From the NCBI GenBank assembly GCA_022843845.1, contig JALHMW010000002.1, forward strand, positions 1-64,000: DNA of 64,000 nucleotides. The letters are read 5' to 3'. The translations under genes were made by a program, and so were the position numbers. The notes beneath the pieces were generated by a model. That model searched no databases. It saw only the letters and a list, made by a program, of their open reading frames with translations, and was not told the DNA's origin. The stretch is from Archangium sp. (GTDB taxonomy: Bacteria; Myxococcota; Myxococcia; Myxococcales; Myxococcaceae). The first letter of the stretch is position 1; the number at the start of each line of letters is the position of its first letter. This document shows, one piece after another, positions 35,255 through 43,146 of the stretch.

Positions 35255-36397
35255 TCAGTCGACGAAGCGCGTCACCGGCACCAGCCGCACGAGCGCCTTC
35301 ACGACGGCGTCGAGCTCGGCGGCGGTGGTCGTTCGACCCAGAGACAGTCGGAGCGACGACTGCGCCTCTGCTGCCGTCAGCCCCATCGACGTGAGCACGT
35401 GCGACGGCGTGAGTGAGCCTGACGCACAGGCAGCGCCGGTCGACACGCAGATGCCCTCGAGATCGAGCGCGACGAGCAACCCTTCGCCGTCGACGCCCGG
35501 AAAGCAGAGGTTGCTGGTGTTGGCGACGCGCGACGCGGTCTTCCCTGCGATGCGGGTGCCCGGCAACGCCGAGAGGAGCCTGTCCTCGAGCTCGTCCCGA
35601 AGCGCGGTGAGGCGCGTGCTCTCGACCTCCTGTGACGCGAGCGCGGCGTCGAGGGCGAGCACCAGGCCTTCGGCCAGCGCGACGCTCTGGGTGCCGCCCC
35701 GGCGCCCGTTCTCCTGGTGGCCTGGGACGAGCGGGGCCACGTCGACCTGCCGTCGGTTGATCAGCACGCCCACGCCCGCGGGGCCGCCCAGCTTGTGGGC
35801 CGAGAACGAGAGCAGATCAGCCGGCACCTCGCGGAGCGTCGCTGGCACCTTGCCGATCGCCTGCACGGCGTCGGTGTGAAAGACGATGCCGCGCTCGACG
35901 CACGCCCGGGAGACGGCCTCGACGGGCTGCCGCACGCCGGTCTCGTTGTTCACCCACATCAGCGAACACAGGGCGACGTCATCGGTGAGCGCGTCGAGCA
36001 TCGCCTGCGCCGACACCGCGCCGCTCGAATCGGGAGCAACCCGCACAACGCGGCCGCCCAACTGCTCGACCCGCTTCGCAGCGCCGAGCACGCAGGGGTG
36101 CTCGAGGCTCGAGGTGACGAAGGCGCGCCGCTCGGGCCGTTCGCGCGCGGTGAAGCCACCGATGATCGCGAGCGCTGCGGCTTCGCTCCCTGAGCCGGTG
36201 AAGACGATCTCTCGCGGGCTCGCAGCCCCGAAGGCGTGGGCCACCCGTGCTCTCGCGGCATCGAGGCGTTTCCTCGCCGCGCGCCCCACCTGGTGCACCG
36301 ACGACGGGTTGCCGGCCGTCTCAGCGAAGGCGCGGGAGAGATGATCGGCGACCGCGGGCAGCAGCGGGGCCCCGGCGTTGAAGTCGAGGAGGATCAC
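35255..36397 (-). CDS. Cysteine desulfurase, NifS/IscS-like, 380 aa
   Basis: A class V aminotransferase fold: LLDFNAGAPL (replacing the usual LDNAATT), GNPSSVH, PLP-stacking His100 in SLEHPCV, VNNETG, HTDAVQ and the PLP lysine Lys202 in SFSAHKLGGP. The catalytic Cys324 sits in TGAACASGSLTPSHVL, so the mobile sulfur loop is intact. It would liberate sulfur (or selenium) from cysteine (or selenocysteine) for Fe-S clusters, tRNA modification or selenophosphate supply. Its ATG overlaps the DHH gene's stop (ATGA). No iscU partner is nearby. Confidence 0.88.
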   Translation of the reverse strand: MILLDFNAGAPLLPAVADHLSRAFAETAGNPSSVHQVGRAARKRLDAARARVAHAFGAASPREIVFTGSGSEAAALAIIGGFTARERPERRAFVTSSLEHPCVLGAAKRVEQLGGRVVRVAPDSSGAVSAQAMLDALTDDVALCSLMWVNNETGVRQPVEAVSRACVERGIVFHTDAVQAIGKVPATLREVPADLLSFSAHKLGGPAGVGVLINRRQVDVAPLVPGHQENGRRGGTQSVALAEGLVLALDAALASQEVESTRLTALRDELEDRLLSALPGTRIAGKTASRVANTSNLCFPGVDGEGLLVALDLEGICVSTGAACASGSLTPSHVLTSMGLTAAEAQSSLRLSLGRTTTAAELDAVVKALVRLVPVTRFVD

Positions 36398-37461
36398 GTC
36401 TCGTCCGAGAGGAGCGACACGCCACGCTCACCCTCGACGCCGAACGCGGCCTTGAACCGGCGAACGACTTCGCGCTTCAACTCGGCCCGGTTCGCCCGCT
36501 TGCCGACCAGCGGCAGCCGCGCGCCCGCCATGCTGCCATGCCCACCCGCCGAGCCGCCGAGCCCTTCGCACACCTCACGAATGAGCCGGCCCGCGTTCAT
36601 GCGGCGATCGGAGCACCGCAGCGACAGGTACAGCTGGCTCCGGAAGCTGCCCGACGCGAGCGACCACTTCGCCTCTTCGAGGAACGACAACCGCTCGGCC
36701 ACCTCGGCGACCATGTCGGGCGAGTACACCTCTCCGAGATCGGTGATCACCGCGCCCGTGAAGAGGCGGGCCTTCTCGATCGCCGCGTGGAACAGGCGGA
36801 AGTACCGGAGCGGCAGCTGCGGGTGTTCGATCTCGGCCAGCAGGTTGCGGTCGATGCGCGGGAACAGCCACAGGTAGCAGTCGACATCGGGCTCGCGGGT
36901 CTGCCGCTCGAGGTCGCGCGTGTCGGCCTTGATGCCGTAGTAGAGCGCCGTCGCCAGCTCGGGCATCGGCTCGATGCGCGCCGCCCGCACGTACTCCGTG
37001 AGCAGGGTCGAGGTCGCGCCGTAGAAGTTCGAGCCGAGATCGGCGAACGGGTTCACCACGCCGTCGTCGCGGGTGGGGTGGTGATCGATCACGATGTCGG
37101 CCGTCACGCCCTCGGGCAGCGAGTGGTTCTTCACCGACTGCTGCGTGTCGACGAGCGCGAACAGATCGTACTGGCTCGGGTCGACCTGCGAGATGGGGAG
37201 GACCGGCAGCTTCAGCACACGCACGAACGCCGAGTTCTCGGCCCGGCCGATGATGCCGCCGTAGGCGACGTCGGTGGGAATGCCCAGCCGCGAGTGGAGC
37301 ACGGTGGCCAACGCTACCGCCGACGCCATCGAGTCGGGGTCGGGGTTGTCGTGGGTCAGCACCAGGCCGCGCTTGCGGTGCTTGAAGAGCTTGCGCAGCC
37401 GCTCCACCTTCGCCTTGGCGCTGAGGCTCGAGACCGTCAAGGCGCTGACTGGAGAACGCAC
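36394..37461 (-). CDS. DHH/DHHA1 phosphoesterase, NrnA-like, 355 aa
   Basis: GTG 37461 was chosen, 14 bp after the Fic stop and downstream of GGAG. The DHH motifs are in order: THDNPDPDS (motif I), FALVDTQQS (II), VIDHHPTRDD (III) and GIKADTRDLER (IV). The C-terminal DHHA1 domain has GGSAGGHGSMAGA. Family members degrade nano-RNA or cyclic dinucleotide products or act on 3'-phosphoadenosine 5'-phosphate; which applies here cannot be told. It sits between the Fic-like gene and the cysteine desulfurase in a tight operon. Confidence 0.85.
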   Translation of the reverse strand: MRSPVSALTVSSLSAKAKVERLRKLFKHRKRGLVLTHDNPDPDSMASAVALATVLHSRLGIPTDVAYGGIIGRAENSAFVRVLKLPVLPISQVDPSQYDLFALVDTQQSVKNHSLPEGVTADIVIDHHPTRDDGVVNPFADLGSNFYGATSTLLTEYVRAARIEPMPELATALYYGIKADTRDLERQTREPDVDCYLWLFPRIDRNLLAEIEHPQLPLRYFRLFHAAIEKARLFTGAVITDLGEVYSPDMVAEVAERLSFLEEAKWSLASGSFRSQLYLSLRCSDRRMNAGRLIREVCEGLGGSAGGHGSMAGARLPLVGKRANRAELKREVVRRFKAAFGVEGERGVSLLSDET

Positions 37462-37475
37462 CGCACGTGCTCCGG

Positions 37476-38300
37476 TCAGCGGTATGCGCGACCGAGATCG
37501 CGGAAGTACTTGAGGCCGTTGTCGAGGGAGTTCTCCATCCAATCCATCAGGGCCTTGGAGAAGACGATCGGCGAGCCGCGGAAGGTGTCGAAGTACTCTT
37601 TGCGATCGGTCGACGGGATGATCACCGGCAGCAGGCCGTTGCGGAGCAGGATGAAGTTCGAGAGGAACCGGCCGACCTTCCCGCTGCCCTCGGTGAACGG
37701 GAACACCTGGATGAAGCCGTGCTGCACGCGTGAGGCCTGCATGATCGGGTGCAGCTCGCGGAAGTCGGCGCTCGCCGTCCAGTCGATGAGCTTCTCGAGC
37801 GCCGGCTGGATCTTCGCGGGCTGAGAGATCTCGTGCACGTAGGTGCGGTGCAGAGGCATGTCCTTGCGGAAGCCCTGCTTCTCACGCTCCTTGGCGAGCT
37901 CTTTCTCGGTGCGCTCACGACGCTCGGCCAGCGCGCGGGCCTGCTGCGCGTCGGGCGTGTTGCCGGTGACGAGATCGTGAATGCGCTTCACGTACGTCAT
38001 GGTGAGGGCGGCGTTCTTCTTCGAGGTCTTCGCCTCTTCTTTGATGAAGTCGAGCGCGGCCTTGTGGTTGCGGATCTCCCAGACGATCGGGAGCAGGCTC
38101 GCCTCGGCCGCCACCGCGCCGGGGTGAAGTGCCGCCGACAGCTCGTGCACCTCGTACACCGTTCCTTCGAGCGCGCTGTCGTGTCTCACCCACGACATCT
38201 CGAATCGGTCGAGGAAGTCCTGCACCTCCGGCCGCCGTTGGCCAAGGAGGTCTCTGAGTTGCCGCGTCTTGTCTTCGATCGACTGAAACCGCTCTTTCAC
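37476..38300 (-). CDS. Fic-domain protein with degenerate active site, 274 aa
   Basis: Recognised from the FIC framework LHPIMQASRVQHGFIQVFPF followed by TEGSGKVGRFLSNFILLRNG. In active AMP-transferases the loop reads HPFxxGNGRxxR; here the catalytic His is Phe200, Asn is Ser and Arg is Lys (FPFTEGSGKVGR). The N-terminal inhibitory-helix motif is only partly kept (DSALEG at 41-46). AMPylation by the standard mechanism is therefore unlikely; it may bind nucleotide or act as a regulatory or structural protein. The start is GTG 38300. It is the first protein gene after tRNA-Sec and precedes the DHH and NifS genes. Confidence 0.8.
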   Translation of the reverse strand: MKERFQSIEDKTRQLRDLLGQRRPEVQDFLDRFEMSWVRHDSALEGTVYEVHELSAALHPGAVAAEASLLPIVWEIRNHKAALDFIKEEAKTSKKNAALTMTYVKRIHDLVTGNTPDAQQARALAERRERTEKELAKEREKQGFRKDMPLHRTYVHEISQPAKIQPALEKLIDWTASADFRELHPIMQASRVQHGFIQVFPFTEGSGKVGRFLSNFILLRNGLLPVIIPSTDRKEYFDTFRGSPIVFSKALMDWMENSLDNGLKYFRDLGRAYR

Positions 38301-38424
38301 AGGGCGGCTCTTTACTCGGCTTCACGGCATTCGTCGACCGAAAACTACCAAACTTGATGATTTTCTTGGGGAATTCGGCCATGTGCGGCGAGGTGGGAAG
38401 CCCTCGGAATCGCGCCTCGAGGCT
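38301..38424 (-). promoter_or_regulatory. AT-richer leader between tRNA-Sec and the Fic-like gene
   Basis: This 124-bp gap contains an unusually AT-rich stretch for the window (around 38340-38375, with aaacttgatgattttctt), the likely place of the Fic-DHH-NifS operon promoter or of tRNA-Sec 3' processing. No exact -35/-10 pair can be assigned. Confidence 0.35.
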
Positions 38425-38519
38425 CGGCGGAGCATGGGAATCGAACCCACCAGCCGACGCTCGCGCGCCAACTCAACGGTTTTGAAGACCGCACCGTTCA
38501 CCAGACCGGAAGCTCCGCC
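38425..38519 (-). tRNA. selC: tRNA-Sec (anticodon UCA)
   Basis: Read on the minus strand, the 95-nt sequence has an 8-bp acceptor stem (GGCGGAGC/GCTCCGCC, discriminator G). The anticodon arm GCGGT-CTTCAAA-ACCGT has anticodon UCA, followed by a long variable arm and a T arm TGGGTTCGATTCCCA. Length, 8-bp acceptor, long variable arm and UCA anticodon together identify selenocysteine tRNA. CCA is not encoded. Its presence implies selA, selB and selD elsewhere and UGA-decoded selenoproteins in this genome. Confidence 0.92.
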
Positions 38520-38582
38520 GCGGCGGTGCGTAGCACGAAGCCGGGCCCGCTCGAACACGCGTTCGTTGCGGCGGCGTCGAGC

Positions 38583-39614
38583 CTAATCGAGGCCCCGTTC
38601 GTACAGCTCGTCTTCGTCGAGGCCCAGCAGGTGGCCGACCTCGTGGAGCACCGTGATGCGGATCTCTTCGAGCAGCTCGTCACGGCTGCGCGCAAACCGC
38701 TCGAGGTTGTTCTGGTACAGCGTGATGCGCGCGGTCTCGTGATCGGAGGCCTGCACCGGGCTGCGCTCGTCGATGGCCTGGCCGCGGAACACCCCGAGGA
38801 TGAGCGGTGAGATGCCGCCTTCCTTCAGATCGTCGTCCGACGGAATGGGCTGCACGTCGATCACGCAGTTGTCGAGGTGCGGCTTCGCGTGGTCGGGGAG
38901 GGCGGCGATCGCCTCCTGCACCGCGCGATCGAACGCCTCGCCGTCGAGGTGCACGGCCGGAGGGAAATCGTCGGGCGCCAGCGCGGTGGCCTTCTCGAAG
39001 AAGGGCTTCGGGTCTTCTCCGCGACGCTCCGCGAGCAGGCCGAGGTAGTGATGAGCCCAGGGCTCGTCGGGGTATTCCTTCGCGAGCGTCTGGTACGCGC
39101 GCCGGGCTTCATCGAAGCGCGCGAGCTCGAAGAAGGCCTGGCCCTGCTCGAGCTGGGCCTCGGGGTGATGCGGGTCGACGTCGAGCGCCACGGCCAGGCT
39201 CTTGAGCGCGTCGGTGAAGTCTCCCAGCTGGTTGAGGGCCGTCGCGCGCAGCAGCTCGGACTCGAACAACAGCTCCTCGTCGCCACGAATGAGCGCCTCG
39301 CCTTCTTCCAGCAGCTCGAGGCCCTGCTCGATCAGCTCCCGATCGTCTTCGGCTTCCCGAACGAGCAGGTCGGCCTCGGCGAGGACCCACGCCGGGTTCT
39401 TCGGCTCGAGCTGGCGAAGGCGCTCGTAGGTGTCGACGGCCTCCTGGAGATCTCCCGCGGTGCGGTGCGCGACGGCCTTGAGATCGAGCGCGTCGACGTC
39501 GTCAGGCTCGTCTCGCAGCATCTCCTGCGCGATCTTCAGCGCGTCGTCGGCGTTGCCGGCCTCCAGCGCGTCTTCGGCACGTTCGATGAGCTGGGCGAAG
39601 CGGGCGTTGGGCAC
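38583..39614 (-). CDS. TPR protein with C-terminal zincin metallopeptidase domain, 343 aa
   Basis: From GTG 39614. The N-terminal ~220 residues are TPR-like helical pairs rich in Glu and Leu (ALEAGNADDALKIAQEML, LDLKAVAHRTAGDLQEAVDT). The last ~110 residues are the small zincin (Zincin_1/DUF1025-type) domain with HEVGHLLGLDE at residues 324-334, a zinc-binding HExxHxxGxxD site at the very C-terminus. It is probably cytoplasmic (no signal) and acidic. The substrate is unknown. It is divergent from the response regulator and upstream of tRNA-Sec on the same strand. Confidence 0.83.
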   Translation of the reverse strand: MPNARFAQLIERAEDALEAGNADDALKIAQEMLRDEPDDVDALDLKAVAHRTAGDLQEAVDTYERLRQLEPKNPAWVLAEADLLVREAEDDRELIEQGLELLEEGEALIRGDEELLFESELLRATALNQLGDFTDALKSLAVALDVDPHHPEAQLEQGQAFFELARFDEARRAYQTLAKEYPDEPWAHHYLGLLAERRGEDPKPFFEKATALAPDDFPPAVHLDGEAFDRAVQEAIAALPDHAKPHLDNCVIDVQPIPSDDDLKEGGISPLILGVFRGQAIDERSPVQASDHETARITLYQNNLERFARSRDELLEEIRITVLHEVGHLLGLDEDELYERGLD

Positions 39615-39672
39615 ACGCCTTTGTCAGGGCGGCGCTATCGAAAGTCAATCGTGAGTGGTACACCCCGCCCCC

Positions 39673-40065
39673 ATGTCGGAGCCCGAAGCGCCGCCAGATC
39701 AACAGCGCTCGATTCTCGTCGTCGACGACGATGAGTCGACCCTGCAGATGATCGCGACCTTCTTGCGGCGCCATGGCTACCGCACGGTCACGGCCGCCAA
39801 CCCGATCCGCGCGCTCGAGATTCTGCAGACCGAGTCGTTTCACCTCGTGATCACCGATCTCATGATGCCGCACGTCGATGGCATCGCCTTCACCCAGCAG
39901 ATCCACGCCATGCCGAACCACGCGCACGTGCCCGTCATCTTGATCACGGCCTACGGGAACGACGCGCTGACCGATCAGAGCATGCGCAAGGGCGTGGCGC
40001 TGACGTTGTCAAAGCCGCTCGAGCTGTCGAAGCTGCTCGATCTCGTCGGCTTCGCCACCCACTAG
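39673..40065 (+). CDS. Single-domain response regulator, 130 aa
   Basis: A receiver domain only: VVDDDE (acidic pocket), phosphorylatable Asp62 in ITDLMMPHVDG, Thr in LITAYG and Lys in LSKPLEL. No DNA-binding or enzymatic output domain follows, so it probably acts by protein contact or in a phosphorelay. ATG 39673 is preferred; six extra codons upstream are possible. No histidine kinase gene is adjacent. Confidence 0.87.
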   Translation: MSEPEAPPDQQRSILVVDDDESTLQMIATFLRRHGYRTVTAANPIRALEILQTESFHLVITDLMMPHVDGIAFTQQIHAMPNHAHVPVILITAYGNDALTDQSMRKGVALTLSKPLELSKLLDLVGFATH

Positions 40066-40099
40066 GGTCGGCGCCGCCTGGTGATCAGGCTTTCGTCGG

Positions 40100-40127
40100 T
40101 TGACTTTGAGCGTCGGCTCCTTAGGTT
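40100..40127 (+). promoter_or_regulatory. Putative sigma-70-type promoter of groEL
   Basis: TTGACT at 40100-40105 and TAGGTT at 40122-40127 with a 16-bp spacer form a credible -35/-10 pair. The -10 hexamer overlaps the left arm of the CIRCE element, as expected for repression by HrcA. Confidence 0.55.
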
Positions 40128-40152
40128 GGCGCTCGCTGCGTGCGAGTGCTAA
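40126..40152 (+). promoter_or_regulatory. CIRCE operator (HrcA binding site)
   Basis: TTGGCGCTC-N9-GAGTGCTAA matches the CIRCE consensus TTAGCACTC-N9-GAGTGCTAA. The right arm is perfect, the left arm has two mismatches, and the spacer is the canonical nine bases. It lies 50 bp upstream of groEL, so groEL is predicted to be heat-inducible through HrcA derepression. Confidence 0.88.
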
Positions 40153-41844
<1,692 letters not shown>

Positions 41845-41871
41845 GTCGCCTGACTCACTGATGTGAACGAA

Positions 41872-41915
41872 GCCCCGGTGCGCTCCTTCGATGGAGTCGC
41901 CGGGGTTTCGTGTTT
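41872..41915 (+). terminator. Intrinsic terminator after groEL
   Basis: GCCCCGG...CCGGGGT forms a strong stem with an inner CTCC/GGAG extension, followed by TTTCGTGTTT. It starts 27 bp after the groEL stop and fits a Rho-independent terminator. Confidence 0.7.
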
Positions 41916-41961
41916 GTCGAACCAGGTGCGCGATCGCGGCCCGGTGTGTACGAAGGGCGCC

Positions 41962-42396
41962 ATGCGTTCGACGATCGTGGCTTCCCTGGTGGTGTTGACG
42001 GGCTGTGGGCAGATGATGATGACGATGGCGGACGCGGGAGTCCCCGAGCTGACGTGCGACCCGGCCGTGACGACGCCGGTGACGCTCTCGGCGACCGTCC
42101 AGGCGCAGATCTTCGATAAGCAGTGCAAGAGCTGCCACAACGCGTTCGACGCCTCGAACGGCGACTACAGCGACGCGGCGCGCACGGCGGCGGCGGTGGC
42201 GAAGAGCTCGAAGGTGGCGCCAGGCCTCAAGGTGCTCGAGCCCAACAACCTCGGCAAGAGCGTGTTGTGGCTGAAGCTCATCAATCGCAAGGGCCCCGCG
42301 GGTGAGGCGGTTGGCGGGGTGATGCCTCCCGGTGGAGCGCTGCCGGCCGATCAGCAGAAGCTGGTGAAGGACTGGATCTGCACCGGCGGGACCTGA
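41962..42396 (+). CDS. Cytochrome c-type lipoprotein, 144 aa
   Basis: ATG 41962 (after AAGGGCG) gives a lipoprotein signal with lipobox LTGC, Cys15; the upstream frame runs through the groEL terminator. A single haem-binding motif CKSCH is at residues 55-59, with a candidate axial Met in GGVMPPGG near the C-terminus. It should be an envelope-attached mono-haem electron carrier or redox sensor. Partner oxidoreductases are not adjacent. Confidence 0.8.
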   Translation: MRSTIVASLVVLTGCGQMMMTMADAGVPELTCDPAVTTPVTLSATVQAQIFDKQCKSCHNAFDASNGDYSDAARTAAAVAKSSKVAPGLKVLEPNNLGKSVLWLKLINRKGPAGEAVGGVMPPGGALPADQQKLVKDWICTGGT

Positions 42397-42413
42397 GTCA
42401 GTCGTTCCACGCC

Positions 42414-43067
42414 TCACCAGCCTCGGCCACGCGAAGCAGCTCCAGAATGAGCGCCAGGCCGCGCTGCCGTCGCGGGTCGAGGTGTTCGAGGTGGTGGCCG
42501 ACGAACTCGAGCGCCGCGCCTCGAGAGGGCGCTCGAACGAGGGCGTCCAACGACGCATGGCGCCCAGCCCTTCCACTCGTCCCGGTGAGGCACGAGCGTC
42601 GGTCCGCTGCACGTCAGCTCGACGAAGACGCCTCCGGTCCAGTCGCCGTCAGGTCCTCCCGGAGGCATCGGCGGGCTTTCGAGGCGCGAGAGCAGGGCCC
42701 ATCGCCCGGCAGGGTCGAGCGCGTACGTCATCGGCTCGCGACCTGTCTTCTTCACGCCATCGACCTCGCGAAAGCTCACCCAGGGAGCCTGCGTCGTGGA
42801 CGCTTCGGGCCACGAGACCGGGTCGGTGGTCAGCTGGAATGACTCCCCGAAGCCGACCACCAGGGAACTCTCGGTGATCGTGACACGGGCCGGGACGAGC
42901 CCATGCGCGACGCCGAGGATGGCGAGGAACTCGAGACGTTGAGGTGTTGGGCCTCCCGGGCATCGGAGCCGAACCCGAGAATCGAGCGATGCGCCGACCG
43001 AAACCGCGCCGGCCGTTGCGCAGAGTACCACCAGCATGAGACCGATGACGCGACGTCGCGTGAGCAC
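42414..43067 (-). CDS. Hypothetical exported protein, 3' part probably frameshifted
   Basis: The N-terminus (MLTRRRVIGLMLVVLCATAGAVSVGA) is a signal peptide or membrane anchor, and residues ~27-175 look like ordinary coding sequence. The last ~45 residues become Arg/Pro/Ala-rich, typical of out-of-frame translation at this G+C. Another minus-strand frame in the same place reads plausibly (LDALVRAPSRGAALEFVGHH, then GLALILELLRVAEAGEAWND) and stops at 42398. A one-base shift around 42540-42565 would join the two into a protein of about 222 aa. It may be a real frameshift or a sequencing error. Function unknown. Confidence 0.55.
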   Translation of the reverse strand: MLTRRRVIGLMLVVLCATAGAVSVGASLDSRVRLRCPGGPTPQRLEFLAILGVAHGLVPARVTITESSLVVGFGESFQLTTDPVSWPEASTTQAPWVSFREVDGVKKTGREPMTYALDPAGRWALLSRLESPPMPPGGPDGDWTGGVFVELTCSGPTLVPHRDEWKGWAPCVVGRPRSSALSRRGARVRRPPPRTPRPATAARPGAHSGAASRGRGW

Positions 43068-43146
43068 GACCGCTCAACGACGACGCCGCGCGAGCATTCC
43101 CGGCCACGGGCGCTGCGCAGAAGCCCGCGCAGCCCACCGACTGCGG
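43068..43146. other. Short intergenic region, no feature seen
   Basis: About 80 bp between the M1-peptidase stop and the start of the frameshifted gene, both on the minus strand. No convincing hairpin or promoter. Confidence 0.3.

Noticed and set aside
38425..38519. Mobile-element attachment site at selC
   Set aside because: selC is a known integration target in other bacteria, but there is no integrase, direct repeat or composition shift next to it here.
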